Made by a program: the position numbers and the translations under genes. A stretch of DNA of 64,000 bases from Cymodocea nodosa (lineage: Eukaryota; Streptophyta; Magnoliopsida; Alismatales; Cymodoceaceae). Location: NCBI GenBank assembly GCA_036874045.1, contig JAZBRI010000008.1, positions 9,129,001-9,193,000 on the forward strand. Direction: 5' to 3'. The notes under the pieces are model-generated. The model was not told the origin of the DNA, searched no databases, and worked only from the letters and a program-made list of their open reading frames with translations. This document shows, in pieces, positions 24,331 through 35,775 of this stretch; positions within the stretch are counted from its first letter, which is position 1; each line of letters starts with the position of its first letter.

Positions 24331-25838
24331 ATTCTCTCTTTCTAGAAAACTTGAAAAGAAATCAAAGACAAATATTAGTTCAAGTTTTTCTATTGGTTCA
24401 AACCCTGATGACAAGGAAATTGAACAATCAAAGCATCAGGCAATTAATATTGAACAAGTTATTGCAGATGTACTTGAAAATGTTGAGGTAGTAACTAGTT
24501 TAGAGGTTGGATTGTCTAGAGTAGCAAATATTGAAAAAGATAAGACTCCAGAAGAGCTTAATGTTAATGAGCCTATTTCAGAATCTATAGAACTAGAGTT
24601 TGAGAATTCACAGCATGTACAAATGGGAATATCTGTTGAATAAAATGAAGACTTATAGATAGATACATTAGTTGTAGAATTTGTGGAACAATTGAACTCT
24701 GAACATTCTATAGAGATTGAACTAATGAATGTAGAGGATATCGAAAATATTCCTTACAATGTTGAAGCTAGAGAATCAAGCCTACCTACGTAGCTTCAAG
24801 AAAATATTTTCATAGAGGAACAACATGACATTCATTATGAAGAAGAGGTTCTTGAAGATGAATTAAATTTTGAATCAAGGCTTCATGTATCACCTTCTTT
24901 ATATAGAGTATTACAAATTCAAGGTAATTCAATTTATTTTCAATCTGAGGAAGCATTGTAGAAATACAATATTTGATTACTTGTCAAATTCTACATGCTT
25001 GACCAATAAAGTTTAGAAATATGTTGGAAATAAGAGATCTATTTGAATTTCAAGGCTTAATGCAATTCTTGCCAATTGAAACAAAATGGAACAATATAAA
25101 GAGCTTATTGTAGCCTTTTACAGCAATCTGGTTAAGAAAAACAATATATTGACAACTCAAATAAATCAACAAGAGTTCACATTGTCTCCTGAATTAATTT
25201 TTGAAGTTTTAGGATTGAAGAATGAAGGTGTTAGTAATAGATTTGACATTGTTAGATAGCTGGAATGAGACATTCAGTCTTTATCAAAGATTCCAGATGT
25301 ATACAGTGAAATGAGATTAATGGAAAATCTGAATGCAGAGGTAAGGTTTATTGTAAATATATTGCATGCCAATTTATTTCAGAGAGTCGGACACAATATG
25401 GAAGTCAGCAGAAGTTGTTTATATGCAACTTATGGACTCCTGAACAGAATTCAAATCAATTGGTTTGATGTTTTCATTTCTCAACTACAGCATAAGAGTT
25501 GAAAGTTATTTTTTGGTGATGTTGTATGTAGACTTCTTGCAAACCAATTAAATTTATTCGACTGGCCCTTTGCAACTAAAGGCATGAGAGCTTTTAGTGT
25601 AAAAGATTTGCAAAGATTCCAGGCCATGCATCAACCTCAACCTCATCAACAACAACAACTAGAATGTACAAAACAGATACAATCACTTATATAGCCAAGT
25701 TATTCAGTTCAAGTAGAACAACAACCCTAGCTACCTCCTTCCCTAAATGATGTCCTTAACGAAATCAAAAATGATATTAGACATCTAGGAGATAAAATAT
25801 GTAATGCTATTAGTGATATTCTTAGAAGGAATAGATAA

Positions 25839-26363
25839 ATGTCAAGTCATTTGTATGTTTGCTTGTTTTTGAATACAAAATGTAATGTTTGTATTTATTG
25901 TTTGATTATTTGAATGGTTCAATTCTTATTTATGTTTATAAAAAGCTTTGCTATAAATATATCTCTCGATTTATATACTATGTAATCATTTTTTTTTGAT
26001 TAATGACAAAAAGGGGGAGATGATTATAATTCAAAAGAAGAAGATGATTATGATTTTAATTGCATTTATAATAAAGGGAGATGATATTTAAGTGGTTATT
26101 GTAATATGACAGATGATAATGTAATCTGAAAGATAATTATATGGTTATTAAAATCTGAAAGATACTTATGTAATTATTGACATCTGAAAGTTTTATTTTT
26201 GAGAGGTGAATTTTACATAAATAATAGAAATAAGCTTAAGTGAACTTAAGTCAACAAACTTGTTTGTTGAATTAAAAATTAACCCAACGAAGGTACTTTG
26301 TTGAGTTATATATATTTCATAATTGATTTAATATAGTTTTGTCATCATCAAAAAGGGGGAGAT
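25839..26363 (+). other. Element B 3' untranslated region with purine tracts and two hairpins
   Basis: Spare purine tract AAAAAGGGGGAGATG at 26008-26022; priming tract AAAAAGGGGGAGAT at 26350-26363 directly before the LTR. Between them a perfect inverted repeat TCAACAAAC/GTTTGTTGA (26251-26270) and a second one at 26279-26308 (TTAACCCAACGAAG against CTTTGTTGAGTTA). Confidence 0.8.
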
Positions 26364-27459
26364 TGTTGAGTATTTTGTTTTGATGATGTGTGCTGAATGA
26401 AAGTAATCATATTTGCTCAATTACTATTGCTTGTGAAAGGAAATTAAGAACATCAATTAATACAGAAAAAGTTTACTGATATAAATACTTGTCTGTATTG
26501 GATTTGAAATTATATTAAGTTAAATAACTAGTCATTTCGTTGTATTAATTTCTCATTTAACTAAATGTTAAATTAACATGTGTTTTTATTGAAAAGCATG
26601 ATATGTTTTAAAGTTATATTTTCTGTATCATGAACAGTGCACGTTTAGACAACTCGTTAAGTTAGAGTTTTATTCGTATAGAGGTCACATGAGAACTCGT
26701 TAAATTAGAGGCTTAAAGGTTAAAATAGGTCACATGAGAACTCGTTAAGTTAGTGAGTAAAAGAAGAGACGAACTCGTTAAGTTAGTGTTGTACACGTGA
26801 TGAAATTAAAGGTTATGAATGCTATATTGTATCACGTGAGTTGCACATGTTTAACTCATTAAGTTAACATAACTAAATGCGTTGAGTTGCTATATTGAAC
26901 ACTAAGGCAACATATTAGGTTAGTGTTATAAACTTAAGTTCTTATTATTGCACGTGGTAAAATTCTTATTATAAAAATATTTATTTATTACCGATTCGTT
27001 GAGTTATCTGTAATACAACAAAGTTGGTTCGTTGAGTTATCATAACACCATGAAGTTGGTTCGTTGAGTTAGTGTAATACCACAGACTTGGTTCGTTGAG
27101 TTAGCGTAATACCATAGACTTGGTTCGTTGAGTTAGCTACAGTACTTGTCATGTGAGTTGGCACATGAGGAACTTGTTAAGTTAAAAACGTTAAGTTATA
27201 TATCTACTTGTTTTACTCGTTTAGTTAACATTAAAGTAACGACTTCTTATTACACGATGAAAAATTTTGGATGAGAAAGTTTATTTTGCAGGAAATTTTT
27301 CAAAGATCCAAGATTGATGATTAAAGAAAATTTGAAATGTAAACGTGAGTCAAAACGTGTGTATTTCGATGAAGGAAAAAGAGAAGACATGAAGAAGTGG
27401 AAAATTGGAAGTGATTAAATGTGGAGGATATGCATGAAATGAAGATATAGTATAAAAGG
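26364..27459 (+). repeat. Element B 3' LTR, cut by element C one base past the TATA box
   Basis: It starts TGTTGAGTATTTTG after the purine tract and matches B's 5' LTR closely. It stops at AAAGG (27455-27459), C's left TSD, right behind TATAAAAG (27451-27458). R and U5 of this LTR should lie outside the window. It has four CGTTGAGTTA words at 26998-27130, one more than the 5' LTR. Confidence 0.9.
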
Positions 27460-28748
27460 TGTTAAGTATTTTGTTTTGATGATGTGTGCTGAATGAGAGT
27501 AATCATATTTATTCAATTACTATTGCTTGTGAAAGGAAATTAAGAACATCAATTAATACAGAAAAAGTTTACAGATATAAATACTTGTCTATATTGGATC
27601 TGAAATTATACTGTTAAATAACTATTCGTTTCGTTGTAGTAATTTTTCATTTAACTAAATTTTAAGTTAACGTGTGTTTTTTTATTGAAAAACATGATAT
27701 GTTTTAAAGTTATATTTTTTGTATCATGAACAGTGCACGTTTAGATAACTTGTTAAGTTAGAGTGTTATTTGTATAGAGGTCACGTGAGAACTCGTTAAG
27801 TTAGTGTAAAAGAAGAGACGAACTCGTTAAGTTAGTATTGTATACGTGGTGAAATTAAAGGTTACGAATGTTATATTATATCACGTGAGTTGCACATGTT
27901 TAACTTGTTAAGTTAACATAACTAAATGTGTTGAGTTGCTATATTGAACATTAAGGCAACGCGTTAGGTTAGCGTTATAAACTTAAGTTGTTATTATTGT
28001 ATGTGATAAAATTCTTATTATAAAAACATTTGTTTATTATTGGATTAGTGAGTTATCAAATTTTCGAATACTTAGAAAACTTAACTATCTGATACTTAAA
28101 CTGTGTTCGATGAGTTAGCATTTAACCTTTTGAAGGAAAGGTTAAGTTGGTTCGTTGAGTTATCGTAACACCACGAAGCTAGTTCGTTGAGTTAGCGTAA
28201 CACCACAGACTTAGTTTGTTGAGTTAGCTATAGTACTTGTCACGTGAGTTGGCACATGAGGAACTCGTTAAGTTAGAAATGTTAAGTTATATATCTACTT
28301 ATTTTACTCATTTAGTTAACATTAAAGTAATGACTTCTTATTACACTTGATGAAAAATTTTGGATGAGAAAGTTTATTTTGCAGGAAATTTTTCAAAGAT
28401 CCAGGATTGATGATTAAAGAAAATTTAAAATGTAAATGTGGGTTAGAACGTGTGTATTTTGACGAAGGAAAAAGAGAAGACGTGAAGAAGTGGAAAACTG
28501 GTAATGATTAAACGTGGAGGATATGCAAGAAATAAAAATACAGTATAAAAGGCATAGAATTCTCATTCATCAATTATCCTTGCACACCAAACGAAAAATC
28601 TTTTCAAGGATCAAAAACACTTCTTCGGGGAAAAGCTCTCAGATGGAAGAAAATTCAGTACAGCAGAAAATGTCAGATTTATATCATTGAAGATCTGAAG
28701 TATCAGGAGAAAGCAAATTCAGTGAAGTAGAGAAAGACAAGATATTCA
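27460..28748 (+). repeat. Element C 5' LTR, left part
   Basis: Starts TGTTAAGTATTTTG. U3 words AACTCGTTAAGTTAG at about 27788 and 27819; one of the units present in B near 26750 is missing. TATAAAAG at 28544-28551. Cut at 28748 by D; the last five bases ATTCA are D's left TSD. Confidence 0.9.
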
Positions 28749-30336
28749 TGTTGCGTATTTTGTTTTGATGATGTGTGCTGAATGAAAATAATCATATTTG
28801 CTCAATTACTATTGCTTGTGAAAAGAAATTAAAATCATCAATTAATACAGAAAAAGTTTATTGATATAAATACTTGTCTGTATTAGATCTGAAATTATAC
28901 TAAGTTAATAACTAGTCGTTTCATTGCATTAATTTCTCATTTAACTAAACGTTAAATTAACATGTGTTTTTATTGAAAAGCATGATATGTTTTAAAGTTA
29001 TATCTTCTGTATCATGAATAGTGCATGTTAAGACAACTCGTTAAGTTAGAGTGTTATTTGTATGGAGGTCACATGAGAACTCGTTAAGTTAGAGGCTTAA
29101 AGGTTAAAATAGGTCACGTGAGAACTTATTAAGTTAGTGAGTAAAAGAAGAGACAAATTCGTTAAGTTAGTGTTATACATGTAGTGAAATTATAAGTTAC
29201 GAATGCTATATTGTATCATGTGAGGTGCACATGTTTACCTCATTAAGTTAGCATAACTAAACGCGTTGAGTTGCTATATCGAACACTAAGGCAATGTGTT
29301 AGGTTAGCGTTATAAACTTAAGTTGTTATTTTTGTACGTGGTAAAATTCTTATTATAAAAACATTTGTATATTACTAGTTCGTTGAGTTATCGTAACATA
29401 ACGGAGATGGTTCGTTGAGTTAGCGTAACACTACAGAGTTAGTTCGTTGAGTTAGCTACAGTACTTGTCACGTGAAATAGCACATGAGGAACTCATTAAG
29501 TTAAAAACGTTAAGTTAATATCTACTTGTGTTACTCGTTTAGTTAACATTAAAGTAACAACTTCTTATTACACTGATGAAAAGTTTTTGGACGAGAAAGT
29601 TTATTTTTTAGGAAATTTTTCAGAGATCCAAGATTGATGATTAAAGATAATTCGAAATATAAACGTGGGTCAAAACGTGCGTTTCGATGAAGAAAAAAGA
29701 AAAGACGTGGAAAAGTGAAAAACTGGTAGTGATTAAATGTAGAGGATATGCATGAAATGAAGATACAGTATAAAAGTCATAGAGTTCTTGTTGATCAAAC
29801 CATCCTTGCAAACAAAACGAAAAATCTTTTCAAGGATCAAACTATCCCTGCACACCAAAAGAAAAATCTTTTCAGGGATCAAAAACACCACTTCAAGGAA
29901 AATCTCTCAAGTGGAAGAAAATTCAGTGAAGCATAAAAAGGTAAGATTTACGTCACTGAAGATTTCAAGTATCAGAAGAAAGCAAATTCGGTGAAGCATA
30001 AAAAGACAAGATATTCGTCACTAAAGAATTGCTGAAGAAGAAAGAAGAAGAAGAAGAAGAAAGATCTCAAATAGGGAGAAATGTTTTAAATTCTGTAAAT
30101 TAGTTTTCTCTATTTGTAGTTATGAAATTGTAAAGATGAAACATAGTATCGATATATAATTGCATCTACAATTTCTGAGGAGAATTGAATTGTATATTGT
30201 AATTGAAAACCTTGAATAAAAATGATTTTATGAAAACATTGTCTTGACTTGTTTTTGAGTTTTAAAGTTTCAATTATATTCGAAAATATTGAAAAACACA
30301 ATTCACCCCCCTCTTGTGTAGCCATACGATCCTACA
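28749..30336 (+). repeat. Element D 5' LTR, 1588 bp
   Basis: TGTTGCGTATTTTG to ACGATCCTACA. TATAAAAG at 29769-29776, AATAAA near 30218, purine run of GAA triplets at about 30037-30063. It lacks the 'TAACTATYCGAAA' block that A has in U3. Confidence 0.92.
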
Positions 30337-30338
30337 AG

Positions 30339-30350
30339 TGGTATCAAAGC
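30339..30350 (+). promoter_or_regulatory. Primer-binding site of element D
   Basis: TGGTATCAAAGC, one mismatch to the initiator tRNA-Met match in B, C and F. Confidence 0.9.
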
Positions 30351-30528
30351 TGTGTTAATAATCTTTGATATAAAATCGATACCAACTTATTTAATATCAT
30401 TGCTTATTCTACCTTCCTAGTTTTTAAACAGAAATTAATATCTGAGCATACGTTTAACTTTCTTGATTTAAGACTCAAGTTGTTTTAAAGTTTTTAGATT
30501 GTTTAAAATCAAATAGGTTGAAAAATCT

Positions 30529-30537
30529 AAGGTAAGA
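30529..30537 (+). promoter_or_regulatory. 5' splice-site consensus at the gag start of D
   Basis: AAG|GTAAGA, with the last A being the first base of the gag ATG. It is identical in C and F and GC-mutated in B. Use as a donor is inferred only. Confidence 0.4.
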
Positions 30538-32139
30538 TGGCTACTGGAAATGGTAATTTTTTTTAATTCAGATTCTGATATATCTACTAATTCTCATAAG
30601 GATTTGATTTTGCTAATTAGGAAATTCAAAAAAGCATGGAAAGCTAGGAAACATTAAAGGAACAAGAATGATAAACCCTCAACGTCAAAATCACTAAATG
30701 ACAAGAATTTTTCATCCAGAAAGTATGTATGTTACAACTGCAAGAAACCTGGACATCTTTCTCTAGATTGTCCTATAAGGAAAAATGAAAAGCAAAGTAG
30801 GACAAATCAGAAGAAGACGACTCAGAAAACTCAGAAAAAATTTTACAAGAAAAAAGCTTTGAAAGTCACTTAGGATGACACGTCTGAAGAGATTGAATAT
30901 GAGGAATCATCATCAAAATCTTCACATTCGAAAGGAGAACAAGAGTTAGAAGACGTTGCTCATGTGTGCTTCATGGCAGATGAGTCTGAGGTAATATCTG
31001 ATCCTGAAAGTCATTCAGATTTCAACTTTGATGAATTATTATGTGCTTATCATGCATTATTACAAAAACTTAAAGTTTGTAAACTAGAAAATAAGAATAT
31101 TTGAAACTCTTTATCCATTGTGGAAGAAGAAAATTATTTCCTGCCTACTACTTTAGAAAAGTTTAAATGTGATAATGAAAATCATGTTAGAGATTTGCAT
31201 AAATTTAGATTTAATGAATGTGTCTTGCATGAACAAATACAAAATACAAATGTTGAAAAATTAAAGATAGAATTTGAAAATGAAATGTTGAGAAACAATA
31301 TAAATGAACTTGAATTAGAGATAGATAAATTAAAATTGAGAGAGCTAGATTTAAATTCTACCATTGAGAAATGGAATTTAAGTCAAACTAAGTTAGACAA
31401 ACTAACTAGTACCTCTACGGTGTCATATAAATTTGGCTTAAGATTTGATTATCCTGAATATCCTGAATCTCAAGCCAATAAAAGATTTGTTAGTTGTAGT
31501 TCAAGTAAATCTAACACTAAAATTCCTTTTATCATGAAACAAGGTAATAAATATGTAGAAGTAGGTACTCCAAGGGATGAATCATGTAGTAATAATATAA
31601 ATCAATATGATTTGTCAAAATGTACTTCTAACATGATTATAAATGTTTCTAAAAATCTTGTTTCTTGTTTTGGAAATTCAGTCACTAATGTTTCAAAAAT
31701 GTCTAACAATTGTAGTAAATTGAAAATTCAGAAACCTGAGTATGAAATTCAAAACTTTGGTGTTAGACCAATTACTCATTCTACAAGTTCTTTATCTGAA
31801 AATTCTTGTGCAGAAAAAGATTTTGTATGTACTGACAATTCAAATACAAGTACAAAATCTTGGTATTAACTTACTGAAATGTATGAGCATGATCAAAATA
31901 AATTAACATTTGATAAAAATCGGTTTGGTCTTGGTTATACTATATCTGAAAACAAAAAGAATGATTATAAGAGTAATAATGCTATAAGTAAGTATGATGC
32001 TAATGATAAATCATTAGTACTTACAACTAATAAGAATGTAAATGATAATGTTAAACTGTTTTTAAAAAAAAAGAAGAAATATGCATTTAATGAACTTGGT
32101 CCTTAACAACATTAAGTACTAAGAAAATTTTTTTCTTAA
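30537..32139 (+). pseudogene. Element D gag with most of the capsid deleted
   Basis: ATG 30537 starts MATGNGNF, then about 0.7 kb is missing and sequence resumes in the Asp/Ser-rich segment ahead of the knuckle, so the whole capsid-like part is gone and a stop follows at once. The CCHC knuckle CYNCKKPGHLSLDC is intact at 30730-30771. Frame 31120-31869 (249 codons) covers the coiled coil and Ser/Asn-rich spacer with few changes; TAA near 31867 and 32104 follow. The gag-closing TAA shared by B, C and F is at 32137-32139. D could not make particles by itself. Confidence 0.85.
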
Positions 32140-33737
32140 TTTGTTTTGTAGGAGGAAACAACATCAAAATGGATCTTGGACAGTGGAGCGTCAAGTCACA
32201 TGACCGGATAGAAAAGTCTACTACAAAATTTTACAAATACCATGAATGGAAGTGTAACATTTGGAAACAAAAGCAAAGATAAAATCATAGGTATGGGTAA
32301 TGTTCAAATAACTTTGACTTGTGTTATTTCGAATGTACTATATGTAGAAAACCTAAGATTTAATTTCCTGAGTGTTATAAAACTAACTGAAAATGGATAT
32401 TATGTGGTGTTTAAAGATAATGTATGCAAAATTATTGATAAAAATACAAATGAAATTAAGTTTATTGCTAAAAGAAAAGGTTCTGTATGTATTTTATCTT
32501 TACCTTCTAGTGCAATTGATTTAAATTCATGTTTGCTAGTTGAAACTAATGATGCATATCTATGGCATAGAAGGATTGAGCATATAAATATGAAACTATT
32601 ACATAAACTATCTAGAAAACATTTAGTGAGTGGTTTACCAAAGATTAAATACTCAAAGGACTTTATGTGTGATGCATTTGAGTTAGGTAAACTTCATAAA
32701 AACTCTTTTAAATCCAAAACTGATATTTCAAGCAAGAGAGTCTTAGAACTTATACATATGGATCTATTTGGACCAACAAGAATCATGAGTCTTGGTGGTA
32801 AACGGTATGTATTTGTTTTAGTAGATGACTTCTCTAGATACACTTGGGTATATTTTCTAGCATCTAAGACAGAAGTTTTTGAAAAATTTAAAATGTTTTG
32901 CAATTTTGTTCAAAATGAACAAAGTGTCTCTATTCAAAAACTTAGGAGTGATCATGGTACTAAATTTGATATTGATCAAATGGATAATTATTGTATAGAT
33001 CATGGCATTGATCATAGTTTTTCTTTTCCAAGAGCACCATCTCAAAATAGTGTTGTTGAGAGAAAGAATAGATCACTTCAGGAAATGGCAAGAACTATGT
33101 TGAATGAACATAAATTACCTCAAAATCTTTGGGCTGAAGTAATGAATACAGCTTGTTATGTTATTAACAGAAGTCACTTAATACCTCGTGTTAATAAAAC
33201 TTCTTATGAAATTATGTTTAATAGGGTTTCAAAAATTTCCTATATGAAACCATTTGACTACAAGTGTTTTATTCTTAATACTAAGGATAAAAGGGATAAA
33301 TTTCAAGCCAAAGAGGATGATGGAATTTTGTTAGGTTACTCTACTAGAAGTAAAGCCTATAGAGTATATAACAAGACTTCTTGAATTATTGAAGAAACCC
33401 TCCATGTAAGCTTCAACGAAAAATCTTTTAGAGAATCTCAATCTAAAGTTGATAATGATGATATGATCAATTTCCCAAAAGAAATAGAGATCAAAAGAGA
33501 GATTGAAGATTTATCTGAGAAAATCAAAAATATGAACTTAAATGATCAAACTAATGATGACAGTGATGGACCTTCAGATGTTGATGAGAATATTGAGAAA
33601 AATCAGAAAAATTGGCGTTATTCTTCATCACATTCCATTACTCAAGTCATTGGTAATATTAATGATGGAGTTAAAACTAGAGCCTCAGTAAATTTAAATA
33701 GTATGTGTATGTTTGTTTCTATGGTGGATCCAAAGAA
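32140..33737 (+). pseudogene. Element D protease and integrase, integrase almost intact
   Basis: Protease active site DSGASSHM at 32179-32202, then TAG near 32210. The open frame 32242-33384 (380 codons) carries the rest of protease, the pre-integrase zinc region with LWHRRIEHIN and CDAFELGK (second zinc Cys changed to Phe), and the catalytic triad: Asp in IHMDLFGP, Asp in RSDHGTKFD, Glu in VVERKN. It closes with TGA at 33382-33384, an Arg codon in B and C. Frame 33463-33837 continues the C-terminal extension. The missing zinc Cys and the stop make it inactive, though it is the best-preserved integrase here. Confidence 0.88.
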
Positions 33738-35233
33738 TATAGAAGAAGCATTATCTAATGAAAATTGGATAGTGGCAATGCAAGAGGAACTAAATCAATT
33801 CATCAGAAATGATGTTTGGGAATTAGTCTCTCCATAATAGGTACAAAGTGGATCTTTAGAAACAAAACTAACGAAACTGGTCAAGTTATAAGGAACAAAG
33901 CTAGATTAGTTGCACAAGGGTATACATAGGAAGAAGGACTAGATTATGATAAAACATTTGCTCCTATGGCTAGGTTAGAAAGTATTAGATTATTATTGGC
34001 CTATGCTTGTTATATGGATTTTAAATTATTTCAAATGGATGTAAAGAGTGTATTTCTAAATGGTTTAATTAATGAAGAAGTCTATGTAAAACAACCACCT
34101 AGATTTGAAGATATTAAAAATCTTGACTTTGTGTATAAATTGAAGAAAACCTTATATGATTTGAAGCAAGCACCTAGATCATGGTCTGAAAGATTATCTA
34201 CTTTTTTAATAGAAAAATGCTATATCATGGGAAAAGTGGATCATACTCTATTTATCAAGAGAGACGGTAAAGATCAGATTGTTGTTCAAATATACGTGGA
34301 TGATATAATCTTTGGAGCAACCTTTGATAAGCTGATAAAAATATTCTCTGAAGAAATGACTAATCAGTTTGAAATGAGTATGATAGGAGAACTTTTATAT
34401 TTTCTAGGACTTCAAATTAAGCAAATGGATAAAGGTATATTTTTAAATCAGGAAAAATATGCAGATTAAATGCTTAAGAAATTTAATTTTAATGATACAA
34501 GGATTCGAGGAACTCTTATGAGTACTTCTTTAAAGTTAGATATTGATGACATAGGAAAATCAATAGATCAAAGAAAATACAGAAGTATGATTAGTTCTTT
34601 ACTTTATTTGATTGCTAGTAGACCTGATATTATGTTTGCTGTGTGTGTTTGTGCTAGATTTCAAACTAATCCTAAAGAATCACACTCAATTGCAGTTAAA
34701 AGAATATTTAGATATATACAAGGAACTAAAAATTTCAGACTGTATTATTCTAAGGATAGTTCAATAGATCTTATAGGATATACTGATGCTGATTATGCAG
34801 GATCTAAATCTAATAGAAAGAGTACATGTCAATATTGGGAAATAATTTGGTGCCATGGTTTAGTAAAAAGGAAAACTATGTAGCACTTTCTACTACAGAA
34901 GCTAAATATGTTGCTGCTGCATTGTGTTGCACTCAAATTCTGTGGATAAGGCAAACTTTAGAAGATTTTGGATTATCTTATGATACAATTGAGATTTATT
35001 GTGATAGTTGTTCTGCAATAAATCTTTCCAAAAATCCTGTATTACATTCAAGAGCAAAGCATATAGAGGTTAGACATCATTTTCTAAGAGATAATGTAAT
35101 TAAAGGAAAAATTAAATTAGAATTTGTGTCTAGTAAAAATCAATTAGCTGATATATTTACAAAACCTTTAGACGAAAATACATTCTACAACATTAGATTA
35201 AATTTAGTTATTTGTAGGCTATGTGATGTATAA
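33738..35233 (+). pseudogene. Element D reverse transcriptase and RNase H
   Basis: A 16-nt deletion at about 33833, between two TCCA repeats, shifts the frame right after NDVWELVSP. TAG in GYTQEE at about 33927 is shared with C and F. From 33966 the frame holds MDVKSVFLNG, DLKQAPRSW (Gly to Asp before LKQ), YVDD (about 34297-34308) and YFLGLQIKQ, then TAA at 34467. Frame 34470-34883 ends in a short deletion near 34823. RNase H continues in frame 34826-35233 with ALSTTEAKYVAA, CDSCSAINL and ADIFTKPL, ending LCDV. Confidence 0.88.
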
Positions 35234-35775
35234 AATGCTTAAACTCCACATACAAAGATAAATAGTATTGATGATGTTGTTCATGACAAACAATTTAAAA
35301 ATCTTGGTTAATTTGAATTAATGTCCTCTTAAAATCTTGATGAAATAATTTAAAGAGACAAACATACTATTTTAGATTCAAAGGACAGGAATGTTAGAAT
35401 AGTTTATAATGTTCTCAAGAAAATAATAAGGTATAGCTATTGTGATGTGTTTGGAACGTTTTAGTTGGAAGCATCCGAAAATTATTTTAAGTGTACTAAC
35501 TAGACGTTATGTTAGATAAGGTAATGTGTAAAACTACCTCTAGACAGTGTCTTACTTGTTAGGTTAGTTAACTCAACGAGTTATACTTGAATATTTCGAG
35601 TACCTTGATTGAATAAACTTTATTCAATATTTATTTAATATCTAAACCCAACTTCTCTTCACGTTGAGTTATTCACCTAAAACCTTATTTAAACACTTAT
35701 TACATGGGCACTTTGGTTATTTGTAAACTTTATCAAGAAACTATTTCTCGCTTGTTGCTGTTACAACCTACGACG
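35234..35775 (+). other. Element D linker, shortened by about 1 kb
   Basis: Colinear with other linkers until GATGTTGTTCATG (about 35284), then jumps to the part matching A near 1715. The spare purine tract after pol is lost. The conserved regulatory module survives. Confidence 0.8.
35522..35693 (+). promoter_or_regulatory. Element D: copy of the hairpin, palindrome and TATTTAAA module
   Basis: Stem arms at 35522-35534 and about 35549-35561, palindrome 35554-35581 with one change in its left arm (ACTTGTT), and TATTTAAA at 35686-35693. The ORF's ATG is 35776. It survives although about 1 kb just upstream has been lost. Confidence 0.5.

Larger units (their letters stand above)
21864..25838 (+). 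pseudogene. Element B extra ORF, start codon lost, split by a 1.7-kb insertion
   Basis: The ATG found in A, C, D and F is ATT here (21864-21866); reading continues as VSKFFKGRGRGKGKGKGNGK. Helical part RRAWFKKILQVDKRLAKIYSEYFFPEG follows. TAA at 22233, TGA near 22336 and TAG near 22378 break it. A minus-strand LTR (22627-24330) splits it; the acidic part resumes after 24335. The C-terminal domain is recognisable at 24990-25560 (FIVNILHANLFQRVGHNMEVSRS, then YATYGLLNRIQINW) with more stops. The stop after the Gln-rich tail is TAA 25836-25838. By sequence the copy pairs with C (QVDKRLAKIY, KEKSDE). Confidence 0.75.
8648..27459 (+). mobile_element. Element B: family-1 retrotransposon carrying three single-LTR insertions
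   Basis: 5' LTR 8648-12468, primer site 12471, gag, pol, extra ORF and a 3' LTR that starts at 26364 and is cut at 27459 by element C. Its right end and right TSD (expected ATAGG) should lie beyond C, F and E, outside the window. Insertions at 9232-11479, 15713-17991 and 22627-24330 each have 5-bp TSDs. Both LTRs share 'GAAAGGAAATTAAGAACATC', which also marks C and separates B and C from A and D. Confidence 0.9.

Noticed and set aside
29748-29994. Two overlapping frames in D's 5' LTR downstream of the TATA box
   Set aside because: Formed by repeated AAAAATCTTTTCARGGATCAAA segments in R; the frames are not kept in the LTRs of A, B or C.
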